Assembly (NCBI GenBank): GCA_023406985.1
Contig: JAEXTK010000107.1
Span: 1-13,344 of the forward strand
Origin: Spirochaetota bacterium
GTDB lineage: Bacteria > Spirochaetota > Spirochaetia > Treponematales > Breznakiellaceae
Direction of reading: 5' to 3'
DNA: 13,344 nt
Shown here: positions 5,384 to 12,282 of the stretch, piece by piece
Layout: the number at the start of each line of letters is the position of its first letter
Position numbering within the stretch: position 1 is the first letter of the stretch
Program-made: the position numbers and the translations under genes
The notes under the pieces: generated by a model
Told to the model about the DNA's origin: nothing
Seen by the model: the letters and a program-made list of their open reading frames with translations, nothing else
Databases searched by the model: none

Positions 5384-8011
5384 ATGCGGGCGGTATTCTT
5401 TCTCAACAGCATGTCCTGCTGCCTCTCTCTCGGACTCGGCCTCTATGCGCTATTCCGTCGGCCGCGTCCTTCCCGCCCCTGGCGAAGCGCCCTTGAGACC
5501 GCTTTCGCGGCTCTCTGCTTCGTCATCGCCGCGGGAAGTTTCGGCGGCGCCTTTTTCGCGAGCGCCGCCAGCGCGGCCGAAGCCGAACGATGGTTCCACG
5601 CGTTCGCCTTCGCCTGGTATCTCTCGCCGCCGCTCTTCCTCCTGTTCTCCCTGCTCCTCTCCGGAATCCGCCTCCCCGTTCGCCTCGCCGCGCTGATCTT
5701 CCTTCCCGGCAGCCTCGTGCTCGTCGCGCACGTCCTGAACCCCAACGCGGTGCTCGCCTCCGTGGCCCGCGTGCCCCTCGGGTGGCATGCGGTCTACGCG
5801 GAGGAGCGCTCCTGGCATTGGTTCAACGTCTTCAACTACAGCGCCTGCGCGCTCGCGGCCATGGGCGTGCTCGTGCGGGCCACCCGCGCGTCCGAGGAAC
5901 GGCGCGTCAGGGTCCGCGCGGGCATCGTCCTGTTCTCCATCATCCCCGCGTTCTTCGGGACCTTCGTGACCGGATTCCTCATCCGTTACTTCGGCGTGGA
6001 GACGCTGCCCCCGATGATGCCGCTCTTCCTCTCCATCCTCATCGTGGGGCTCGCCGTCGCGCTCTTCCGCTACGACTTGTTGGAATTGACCGCCACCGCG
6101 GCGGCCGACCGTATCCTCGCGAGCGTCAGGGACGCGGTGGCCTTGGTGAGCGCGGACGGCACGGTGATCGAGTCCAACCTCTCGAGCCTCGCGCGCGGCT
6201 ACCGGGGCAAGGACGAGATCCGCGGCGCCGACGTCGGCACCCTCCTCCCGGCCTCGACCGGAGCCGCCTGGCTGGCCGAGCGCGCCGCGGCGAACGCCAA
6301 ATCCTTCGAGTCCGATTTCGCGTTCGCGCCGGGCCGGATTTCTCCGGCTTCGGTGACCGTCCGCGCGGTGAACGGGCCGGACGGGGGGCCGCTCGGCTAC
6401 ATCGTCTCGGCGCACGACCTCACCGCCGAAAAGGGTCTGGCCGAGGAACTGGGGCGCCGGATCGCCGCGACGACGGCCCTGCGCTCCATGGAGGAACGAT
6501 TCGCGCGCGCGTTCCGGGCGAGCCCCGCCGGCATGCTCATCGTGGAGGGCGATACCCGCGTAGTGCTGGACGCGAACGAGGCGGCCGCCCGCGTCTTCGG
6601 CAAGGAAACGGCGGGCATCGTCGGCCGGTGTACGGACGATCTCGGTTTCTTCGTGGCTCCCGAGGACCTGAATCCGTTGCTGGAGCGTCTGGACCGCGGC
6701 GAGGCGACCGGGGTTCGGGAATTCACCGTGGTGCGCGTCGACGGGGAGCGCGTCCGGTGCCTCGTCGCCGCATCCCCCCTGGAGTTCGGCGGCAAACAGG
6801 CGGTCGTGTTCAGCCTCGTCGACGTGACCGAATTGAACCGGCTGCGGGACGCGGTGGCGCGGACCCAGAAGCTGGATTCCATCGGCATGCTCGCCGGCGG
6901 GCTGGCGCACGATTTCAACAATATATTGACCGCCGTCATGGGCAACCTCGGCCTCGCCCGGCTCAGCATCGACGTCCGGAGCGAGGTCCTGGAGGCGATC
7001 GACCGGTCGGAGGCCGCGTGCTGGCGCGCCCGCGACCTCGCCGGCCAGCTCCTCACGTTCTCCAAAGGCGGCGACCCTTCGCCCGAACCCGCGGACGTGC
7101 TCCTGCTCCTCCGGGAGGCCGTGCGGATGGCGACCGCGGGGTCCTCGGTCGCGGCGGTCTTCTCCAACGATAGCAACCTGCCCCTCGCCTTCGTGGATCC
7201 GGGGCAGATCATGCAGGCCTTCAACAACATAGCCCTCAACGCGGTCCAGGCGATGAGCGAAGGCGGCACGCTGTTCCTGCGTACGCGGCTCGTCGTGGCG
7301 GAGGAAAGCGCCGATCTGCCGGACGAGGACCCCTCGCTGGAACTGGCGCCGGGGCGGTACGTGGCGATCGACTTTCGCGACGAGGGGCCGGGTATCCCGA
7401 ACGAACTTTTGGAGCGCATCTTCGATCCGTACGTCACGACCAAGCGGAAGGGATCGGGGCTCGGCCTCGCGATCTGCTATTCCATCCTCAAGCGCCACCA
7501 CGGCGCCGTGACGGCCGCCTCGGAGCCGGGGCGGGGGGCGCGCTTCACCGTGTACCTGCCGGCCGCGGAGAGCGTCGGCGAAGGGGGCCGGCCCGGCCGC
7601 GATGCGAACGCGGGCCGCGGGAGGCCGACGCCGACCTTCGGCCGGGGATCGATCCTCCTCATGGACGACGACCTGGCGATCCGGAGCACCTCCGAGCGCC
7701 TGCTCGTGAAGCTCGGCTACGAGCCGACGATGTGCGTCAGCGGAGACACGGCCGTGGAGACCTTCGCCGCGGCCCGCGCCGGCGGGCATCCGTTCAGCGC
7801 GGTGATCCTCGATCTCACGGTGCCCGCGGGCATGGGAGGGATCGAAGCCGCGCGCCTGATCCGGGAGATGGATTCCGCGGTGCCGATCTTCGTGTCCTCC
7901 GGCTATGCCGAGGCCCCGGTGCTCTCCGACTACGCCGCCTACGGATTCGACGGGGTCATACCGAAGCCCTACGGCATCGAGGAGCTCGGCCGCAAGCTCG
8001 CGGGCGCCTAG
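5384..8011 (+). CDS. Hybrid sensor histidine kinase: 7TM sensor, PAS, kinase, receiver
   Basis: An 875-residue membrane-bound two-component sensor. Domains in order: seven hydrophobic segments (about 2-22, 38-58, 74-93, 99-118, 150-165, 178-200, 208-228), as in the histidine-kinase N-terminal 7TM domain; a PAS-like region 244-344; a second PAS 370-485; the H-box GMLAGGLAHDFNNIL (501-515) with phospho-acceptor H509; the N-box NNIALNAVQAM (614-624); DEGPGIP (666-672) and GSGLGLAI (690-697) for ATP binding. A Gly/Arg-rich linker (730-755) leads to a receiver domain with the acidic pair at D761-D763, phospho-acceptor D810 and K861. All catalytic residues are present. The AHDFNN box is typical of HPK4-type kinases. 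There is no output regulator nearby, so the final target is unknown. G-rich bases 4 nt before ATG are a weak ribosome site. It is divergent from a symporter. Confidence 0.93.
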   Translation: MRAVFFLNSMSCCLSLGLGLYALFRRPRPSRPWRSALETAFAALCFVIAAGSFGGAFFASAASAAEAERWFHAFAFAWYLSPPLFLLFSLLLSGIRLPVRLAALIFLPGSLVLVAHVLNPNAVLASVARVPLGWHAVYAEERSWHWFNVFNYSACALAAMGVLVRATRASEERRVRVRAGIVLFSIIPAFFGTFVTGFLIRYFGVETLPPMMPLFLSILIVGLAVALFRYDLLELTATAAADRILASVRDAVALVSADGTVIESNLSSLARGYRGKDEIRGADVGTLLPASTGAAWLAERAAANAKSFESDFAFAPGRISPASVTVRAVNGPDGGPLGYIVSAHDLTAEKGLAEELGRRIAATTALRSMEERFARAFRASPAGMLIVEGDTRVVLDANEAAARVFGKETAGIVGRCTDDLGFFVAPEDLNPLLERLDRGEATGVREFTVVRVDGERVRCLVAASPLEFGGKQAVVFSLVDVTELNRLRDAVARTQKLDSIGMLAGGLAHDFNNILTAVMGNLGLARLSIDVRSEVLEAIDRSEAACWRARDLAGQLLTFSKGGDPSPEPADVLLLLREAVRMATAGSSVAAVFSNDSNLPLAFVDPGQIMQAFNNIALNAVQAMSEGGTLFLRTRLVVAEESADLPDEDPSLELAPGRYVAIDFRDEGPGIPNELLERIFDPYVTTKRKGSGLGLAICYSILKRHHGAVTAASEPGRGARFTVYLPAAESVGEGGRPGRDANAGRGRPTPTFGRGSILLMDDDLAIRSTSERLLVKLGYEPTMCVSGDTAVETFAAARAGGHPFSAVILDLTVPAGMGGIEAARLIREMDSAVPIFVSSGYAEAPVLSDYAAYGFDGVIPKPYGIEELGRKLAGA

Positions 8012-8024
8012 CCGGACGCGGCCG

Positions 8025-9806
8025 TCACTCCTCGTGCACCGATCGCGCGATCGGCATGCGCCGGCCCATGCCGAAGGCCCGCTTGGAGACCTTCACGACG
8101 GGCGGCGCCTGGCGCCGCTTGTATTCGGCGCGGGCCACGGCGCGGATGATCCGGGTGGCCAAGGCCGCGTCCCAACCGCGCTCCACGATCTCGGCGCTGG
8201 AGAGGTTCCCGATGAGGTAGAGCTCCAGGACCGCGTCCAGGTCCTCGTACGGGGGCAGGCTGTCCTGATCGGTCTGGTTCGGCCGCAGCTCCGCCGACGG
8301 CGGCTTGGTGAGCGTCGCTTCGGGTATGATGTTCCCGCCGCCGGTAGCCGCGCTCCGCGCGTTGATGCGGCGGCAGAGGGCGAAGACCTCCGTCTTGAAG
8401 AGGTCCCCGATGGGGGCGAGGGCGCCGCACATGTCGCCGTAGAGCGTGCAATACCCCATGGCGAGTTCGCTCTTGTTGCCCGTGGTGAGGAGCATGGAAT
8501 CGAACTTGTTGGAGTAGGCCATGAGCAGGGTCCCGCGGATGCGGGCCTGCAGGTTCTCTTCGGCCAGGTCGAAGGGCCGCCCCTCGAAGACGGACTCGAG
8601 GGTGGCGAGGTAGGCCGTGAAGGCGTCTTCGATAGGGAGGATCTCGAAGCGCGCGCCGAGGGTCGCCGCCAGTTCCCGCGCGTCGTCTTTGGAACCCGGG
8701 GACGAGAAGCGCGAGGGGAGGCCGAAGCAGACGAGGTTTTCGCTTCCGATCGCCTTGGCCGCGAGGTAGGCGACGAGGGCCGAATCGATGCCTCCCGAGA
8801 GGCCGAGGTGCGCCCGCTTGAAGCCGCACTTGCGCATGTAGCCGCGGATGCCCGCCACGAGGGCTTCCTCGATCGTATCGAGCTCGTTCGCGGCGTCCGG
8901 CGACGCGGCGTTCGGGGAGGCGGCTCCCGCGCTCCCCACCGCCGGCCGGGCTCCCGCGCCGACGCCATCCGCGCCGGGAACGGCGAGCCTGGCGGGCACG
9001 GCCTCTGGGGCCGCGGAATCCCAGACGACGAGGTCCTCGGCGAAGGCGGCGGCGCTGCCCCGCAGCGCGACGTCTCCGGATGCCTCCGCCGGCCCGGCCG
9101 CGGGCGAGACGACGAAGGACCGGCCGTCGAATACGAGGGAGTCGTTGGCCCCGACGGCGTTGACGTAGACCACCGGCAGGCCGCCCCGCCGGGCGACCCG
9201 TTCGGCGAGGGTCCTGCGGATCGCGAGCTTGTGGGCATGGTAGGGGGAGGCCGAGGGCACGATCATGAGGGTGGCGCCGCGGTCCAGGAGTTCGCGCACG
9301 GGGTCCACGGCGTAGCGGGCGCCCGGCGTCGGCTCGGTCTCCCACCAGAGGTCCTCGCAGACGGCGACGCCGATGCGCTCGCCCTTCCAGCGGAATATCC
9401 GGCGCTCCGCGGCCGGCTCGAAATAACGCGCCTCGTCGAAGACGTCGTAGGTCGGCAACAGGGTCTTTTCCTGTTCGAAGGCGACTCGGCCGTCCAAGAG
9501 GATGCCGTAGGCGTTGACGAGCGGTTTCCCGCTCGCGAGCGGATTCCGGCCGACGTAGCCGACGCCCACGGCGACCTCCGGGGGAAGCCGCTTCTGCAGG
9601 GACCGGAGCGCGCGGATTGAGCCCTCCGCGAAGGAATCCTGATCCAGGAGGTCCATCGGCGGGTACCCGCAGAGCGCGAGTTCGGGGAACGCGATGAAAT
9701 CGGCCGAAAGCGAGGCTGCCGCGCGCTCGGCGTAGGCGACGATCTTGTCGGCGTTGCCGACGAAATCTCCGACGACGGAATCGATTTGTGCTATGGCGAT
9801 ACGCAT
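8025..9806 (-). CDS. nadE: Glutamine-dependent NAD+ synthetase
   Basis: Makes NAD+ from deamido-NAD+ (nicotinate adenine dinucleotide), ATP and glutamine, the last step of NAD synthesis. The N-terminal nitrilase-type glutaminase keeps its triad: E42 (FPELALCGYPP), K114 (EQEKTLLPTYD) and C150 (VAVCEDLWWE). The synthetase domain shows the ATP pyrophosphatase loop LSGGIDSALVAYLA (336-349), then TTGNKSELAMGYCTLYGD (441-458) and IPEATLTKPPSAELRPNQTDQDSLPPY (494-520). Length 593 is somewhat long for the family; the excess is an Ala/Gly/Pro-rich linker (about 266-307) between the domains. The ATG at 9806 has no clear Shine-Dalgarno; TAGGCT 9 nt upstream may be a -10 box. It is convergent with the kinase gene across only 13 bp, and divergent from an SDR-like gene. 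Confidence 0.96.
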   Translation of the reverse strand: MRIAIAQIDSVVGDFVGNADKIVAYAERAAASLSADFIAFPELALCGYPPMDLLDQDSFAEGSIRALRSLQKRLPPEVAVGVGYVGRNPLASGKPLVNAYGILLDGRVAFEQEKTLLPTYDVFDEARYFEPAAERRIFRWKGERIGVAVCEDLWWETEPTPGARYAVDPVRELLDRGATLMIVPSASPYHAHKLAIRRTLAERVARRGGLPVVYVNAVGANDSLVFDGRSFVVSPAAGPAEASGDVALRGSAAAFAEDLVVWDSAAPEAVPARLAVPGADGVGAGARPAVGSAGAASPNAASPDAANELDTIEEALVAGIRGYMRKCGFKRAHLGLSGGIDSALVAYLAAKAIGSENLVCFGLPSRFSSPGSKDDARELAATLGARFEILPIEDAFTAYLATLESVFEGRPFDLAEENLQARIRGTLLMAYSNKFDSMLLTTGNKSELAMGYCTLYGDMCGALAPIGDLFKTEVFALCRRINARSAATGGGNIIPEATLTKPPSAELRPNQTDQDSLPPYEDLDAVLELYLIGNLSSAEIVERGWDAALATRIIRAVARAEYKRRQAPPVVKVSKRAFGMGRRMPIARSVHEE

Positions 9807-9815
9807 TGCGGAAAA

Positions 9816-9821
9816 AGCCTA
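9816..9821 (-). promoter_or_regulatory. Possible -10 box of nadE
   Basis: Minus strand TAGGCT ends 9 nt before the nadE ATG. The hexamer 17 bp upstream (TTCCGC) is a poor -35 box. With no ribosome binding site visible, nadE may also be leaderless, but the support is weak. Confidence 0.3.
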
Positions 9822-9827
9822 TCACCT

Positions 9828-9853
9828 CTCCACCCTTTGCGGAAGCGGTGGAG
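9828..9853. promoter_or_regulatory. Inverted repeat in the nadE / SDR-like divergent promoter region
   Basis: CTCCACC (9828-9834) and GGTGGAG (9847-9853) are perfect 7-bp arms separated by 12 bp, with arm centres 19 bp apart, close to two helical turns. The site lies in the centre of the 65-bp gap and overlaps the -35 and spacer of the SDR-like gene's promoter and the upstream part of nadE's. I infer an operator for a dimeric regulator; its identity is unknown. Confidence 0.45.
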
Positions 9854-9865
9854 GACGTATACACT
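9837..9865 (+). promoter_or_regulatory. Promoter of the SDR-like gene, probably leaderless
   Basis: TTGCGG (9837-9842), a 17-bp spacer, and TACACT (9860-9865), ending 6 nt before the ATG at 9872. There is no Shine-Dalgarno sequence. This supports 9872 rather than upstream in-frame ATGs, which would place the start before the promoter. Confidence 0.6.
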
Positions 9866-9871
9866 GTCCTC

Positions 9872-10618
9872 ATGACCAGAGGCATACTGATCGCGGGGAA
9901 CGAGTCCCCCGCGGCCGCGGCGATCGCGGCGGAAGCGAGGAAGCGGGTCCAGTTCGCGGCGACGGCCTTCATCCCCAACCGGTTCGGCGGCGCGGCCGCG
10001 TACGACGCCCGGAGGGCGGAGGCCCGCGCGGCAGCCGCTCCGAGAGCGGATGCGGAGGCGGCCGCGGAGGCGGCCGGCGGAAAGCCGGAGGCGGCCGGCG
10101 GCGACCTGGCCTGGAACCCGGCGGGACCGATCTCCTCCCGCGCCCTCGTGGTGGCGGCCGAAAACCGGCTCGGCAAGATCGACGAGGCCGTCCTCGTCTG
10201 CACGCCGCCCGTCCTGCGCCGCCGGGCCGACGAACTGGCGCCGGCCGAGATCGACGCGATCGTGGACGACCTCGTGAAGGGGTGGTTCTTCCTGGTCCGC
10301 GAGCTCGCCCTCTCCTTCCGCGCGAGGAAGGCGGGCACCCTCGCCCTGGTCCTCTCCGAGGCGGAGAACGGCAACCGGAAGGAGGACGGCGTCGACCTCG
10401 TGGGCGCTTCCATTGCCGCGTCCTTCCGCTCGTTCGCCCAAGGCCTCTTGGCGGCTTCCTTCGCCGAGCCCTACCGCGTCCTGGCCTTCTCCTCGGCGGA
10501 GGCCGGGGAAGACGCGGCCTTCGCGGCCTTCGTCTTCAAGGTTTTGGACGAGGGCGCCAAGAAGGACGCGGGTAAGTGGCACAAGTACGGCCGCGGAGGC
10601 CTCTTCGGCCTCCGCTGA
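9872..10618 (+). CDS. Conserved-looking unknown protein, degenerate SDR-like fold
   Basis: I do not recognise this 248-residue protein. Its order of segments recalls a short-chain dehydrogenase: a first strand and helix GILIAGNESPAAAAIAAEA (4-22), AAENRLGKIDEAVLVCTPP (95-113) at the place of the LDVLVNNAG strand, a long helix DDLVKGWFFLVRELALSF (132-149), the strand GTLALVLSEAE (155-165), then GASIAASFRSFAQGLLAASF (178-197) where the catalytic YxxxK helix would be. The GxxxGxG nucleotide loop and the Tyr/Lys pair are not visible, so it is probably not an active classical SDR. Residues 47-78 are an Ala/Glu-rich expansion. No signal peptide; likely cytoplasmic. It shares a 65-bp promoter region with nadE. 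The start at 9872 is set by the promoter position. A C-terminal RGGLFGLR is encoded within a hairpin. It is real by codon pattern; function is open. Confidence 0.7.
   Translation: MTRGILIAGNESPAAAAIAAEARKRVQFAATAFIPNRFGGAAAYDARRAEARAAAAPRADAEAAAEAAGGKPEAAGGDLAWNPAGPISSRALVVAAENRLGKIDEAVLVCTPPVLRRRADELAPAEIDAIVDDLVKGWFFLVRELALSFRARKAGTLALVLSEAENGNRKEDGVDLVGASIAASFRSFAQGLLAASFAEPYRVLAFSSAEAGEDAAFAAFVFKVLDEGAKKDAGKWHKYGRGGLFGLR
10054..10097 (+). repeat. Three copies of an 11-bp GC repeat inside the SDR-like gene
   Basis: GGAGGCGGCCG occurs at 10054-10064, 10066-10076 and 10087-10097. The periods are 12 and 21 bp, both multiples of three, so the copies keep the frame and give Glu-Ala-Ala units. 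This looks like slippage expansion of a loop. Confidence 0.8.
10593..10615 (+). terminator. Hairpin at the 3' end of the SDR-like gene
   Basis: GCGGAGGCC (10593-10601) and GGCCTCCGC (10607-10615) form a perfect 9-bp stem with loop TCTTC. The 3' arm abuts the stop codon TGA (10616-10618), so the hairpin is in the coding sequence. There is no U-run after it. It may act as a terminator or protect the mRNA end. Confidence 0.45.
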
Positions 10619-10650
10619 GGCGTCCCGCCCGGCAGCCGGCAGGCCGATCA

Positions 10651-10671
10651 GCCTCGCGCGGCCGCCGAGGC
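10651..10671. terminator. Second hairpin in the convergent gap
   Basis: GCCTCG (10651-10656) and CGAGGC (10666-10671) form a 6-bp stem around a GC-rich 9-nt loop, 11 bp from the end of the convergent FAD oxidoreductase gene. It is a possible weak terminator for that gene; no T-run is seen on either side, and in DNA this GC-rich such stems can arise by chance. Confidence 0.25.
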
Positions 10672-10681
10672 GCCGCGCCGG

Positions 10682-12178
10682 CTAGCCGCGCGGATCGAAC
10701 GCGATCCCCTCGAGCTTGCAGAGTTCCCGCGCGAGGTTCCGTCCGTCGATGGCGCAGGGCGGGAGGCCGCCGCCGGGATTCACCCACTGGCCGACGAGCC
10801 GGAGGTTCGCGACCCCGCTCACGGTCCGGCCGAGCGATTTTCCCATCGTGTCCAGCGTCGGCAACCACCCCTCGAAGGAACCGTGCCAGTTGCCGGTGTA
10901 CCGCATGAAGGTGCAGGGCGTGGCCACGTCCACGGTCTCCACCGCGGCGGAAAGGCCCGGGACCGCGCGGTTCAGGGCGCGGATGACTTCCTTGCCGACC
11001 TTCCGCTTCTCTTCGGCGTAGGCGGCTCCGTCCGATTCGCGGAGCTTCGTCCAGTACTCGTCGTTGGCCGTCTCGATCATCACGGTCGCGGCGGTCTTGC
11101 CGGTCGGCGCGGAGGTCGGATCGAAGGACTGGAAGCGGACGTAGAGCCGGTCGCGGACGAGGGCCCCGCCCTCCAGCACGAGCGGTTCCTCCAGGGGGAA
11201 CGAGAGCGAGTGCGGCAGCGACGGATAGTCGGCGCCGAGGCCGAGCGACACGAAGAGGAGGGAGGGGAAGCGCCTATACGCGCCGAAGGCCTTTTCCAGA
11301 TCGGGATGCGCGTAACGGCCGCCGAGGAGGCGCGTCAGGAGGTCGTGGGCGTCGCCCGCGGCGATCACCCAATCGCCGCGCTCCTCGCCCCATGCTCCCC
11401 GCAGCCCCACCGCGGAACCGCCTTCCACGATGACCTCGTCCACCCGGCAGCCGTAGCGGATCGCGCCGCCGAGGTCCCGGTATTTCTTTTCGATGGCCCG
11501 GGCGAAGGCGGACGAGCCGCCGATGGGGTAGCCCGAGGACTTCTTCGCCATGAAACCGAGCATCATGAAGAGGGCGATCGCGGGGAAGTCGGCCATGCCG
11601 TCGCCGAACATCGCCCGGAAGGCATCGCGGAGCCGCTCGCTCTTCATCCGGTCGACGAGGGCGGCGACCGGCTTCTTCATCCAGGGGCCGAGCGTCATCA
11701 TGGCGCCGGGCACGCGGCTGAGGAGGGCGAGCTTCTCGCATCCGCCGAGCCGGTCGAAGGCCGCGGGCATGTCGATCCTCTTCACGGCGCGGACGCACCG
11801 GGCGATCGCGCGGGCGAGGTCCGCGTCTTCCGGAGCGAGCCGGACCAACTCCGCTTCCAGGGCATCCGGATCGGTGTAGACCGTGAACGAGTCGCCGCCC
11901 CTGAGGCGCACCGTCATGTAGCTGGACCACTCCACGTAGGCTAGGTCCGCGGCCCCGAGCTCTTCCCAGAGCAGGTGGAGGTTGCTCGAGGGCCCGGAGC
12001 CCATGAGCCAATGGATGCACCCGTCGAAGGTGAAGCCGTTCCGCTGCCAGGAGGTGCAGAGACCTCCCGGCGCCGTGTGCGATTCGAAGATCACCGTCTC
12101 GAATCCGTTCCGCCTCAGGTAACTCGCGGCCGCGAGGCCCGCGATACCCGCCCCGATCACGAGGACTTTCTTCGCCAT
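10682..12178 (-). CDS. FAD-dependent oxidoreductase, phytoene desaturase/CrtISO-like
   Basis: A 498-residue flavoprotein of the CrtI / carotenoid isomerase / retinol saturase superfamily. The N-terminal dinucleotide-binding motif is clear: VLVIGAGIAGLAAASYLRRNG (5-25), the acidic E32 that binds the ribose, and PGGLCTSW (37-44). The family's C-terminal FAD-binding segment appears at about 463-480 (GQWVNPGGGLPPCAIDGR). The middle contains a hydrophobic, substrate-facing part (IALFMMLGFMAKKSSGYPIGGSS region). The start has AAGGAG 6 nt upstream. No carotenoid synthase or other isoprenoid gene lies nearby, so a carotenoid substrate cannot be claimed; many bacterial members of this group are uncharacterised. 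It is transcribed from its own promoter behind purL, with a palindrome at the -35 box. Confidence 0.88.
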   Translation of the reverse strand: MAKKVLVIGAGIAGLAAASYLRRNGFETVIFESHTAPGGLCTSWQRNGFTFDGCIHWLMGSGPSSNLHLLWEELGAADLAYVEWSSYMTVRLRGGDSFTVYTDPDALEAELVRLAPEDADLARAIARCVRAVKRIDMPAAFDRLGGCEKLALLSRVPGAMMTLGPWMKKPVAALVDRMKSERLRDAFRAMFGDGMADFPAIALFMMLGFMAKKSSGYPIGGSSAFARAIEKKYRDLGGAIRYGCRVDEVIVEGGSAVGLRGAWGEERGDWVIAAGDAHDLLTRLLGGRYAHPDLEKAFGAYRRFPSLLFVSLGLGADYPSLPHSLSFPLEEPLVLEGGALVRDRLYVRFQSFDPTSAPTGKTAATVMIETANDEYWTKLRESDGAAYAEEKRKVGKEVIRALNRAVPGLSAAVETVDVATPCTFMRYTGNWHGSFEGWLPTLDTMGKSLGRTVSGVANLRLVGQWVNPGGGLPPCAIDGRNLARELCKLEGIAFDPRG

Positions 12179-12184
12179 TTTCGG

Positions 12185-12190
12185 CTCCTT
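12185..12190 (-). promoter_or_regulatory. Shine-Dalgarno site of the FAD oxidoreductase gene
   Basis: Minus-strand AAGGAG lies 6 nt before the ATG at 12178 and fixes this start. Confidence 0.75.
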
Positions 12191-12243
12191 CGCGGCGCGT
12201 CGGGGAACCGTGAAACCGATTCTCCCGCGCCCGCCGAAGAACC

Positions 12244-12279
12244 AGGATATCGCGGCGGAGCGAAAGTTTCAGTACTGAA
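12244..12279 (-). promoter_or_regulatory. Putative promoter and palindromic operator of the FAD oxidoreductase gene
   Basis: Minus strand: CTGAAA (12272-12267), a 17-bp spacer, and TATCCT (12249-12244), the same -10 hexamer as in the symporter promoter. The leader would be about 60 nt. A perfect 12-bp palindrome TTCAGTACTGAA (12268-12279) overlaps the -35 box, lying 3 bp beyond the purL stop codon. It is too AT-balanced to be a normal terminator, so I read it as a possible operator. Confidence 0.45.
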
Positions 12280-12282
12280 CGG

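Noticed and set aside
5450..7789. 779-codon minus-strand frame opposite the histidine kinase
   Set aside because: The kinase frame carries all expected motifs from end to end. The opposite frame is rich in Arg, Gly, Glu and His, lacks domains, and is a shadow of GC-rich codon use.
8008..10413. 801-codon minus-strand frame overlapping nadE and the SDR-like gene
   Set aside because: It runs out of frame through nadE and antisense to the next gene, with Arg/Pro-rich sequence and no motifs.
10682..12178. Calling the FAD oxidoreductase crtI with a carotenoid role
   Set aside because: The superfamily match is clear, but there are no carotenoid or isoprenoid genes around it, and the group includes many unrelated or uncharacterised flavoproteins.
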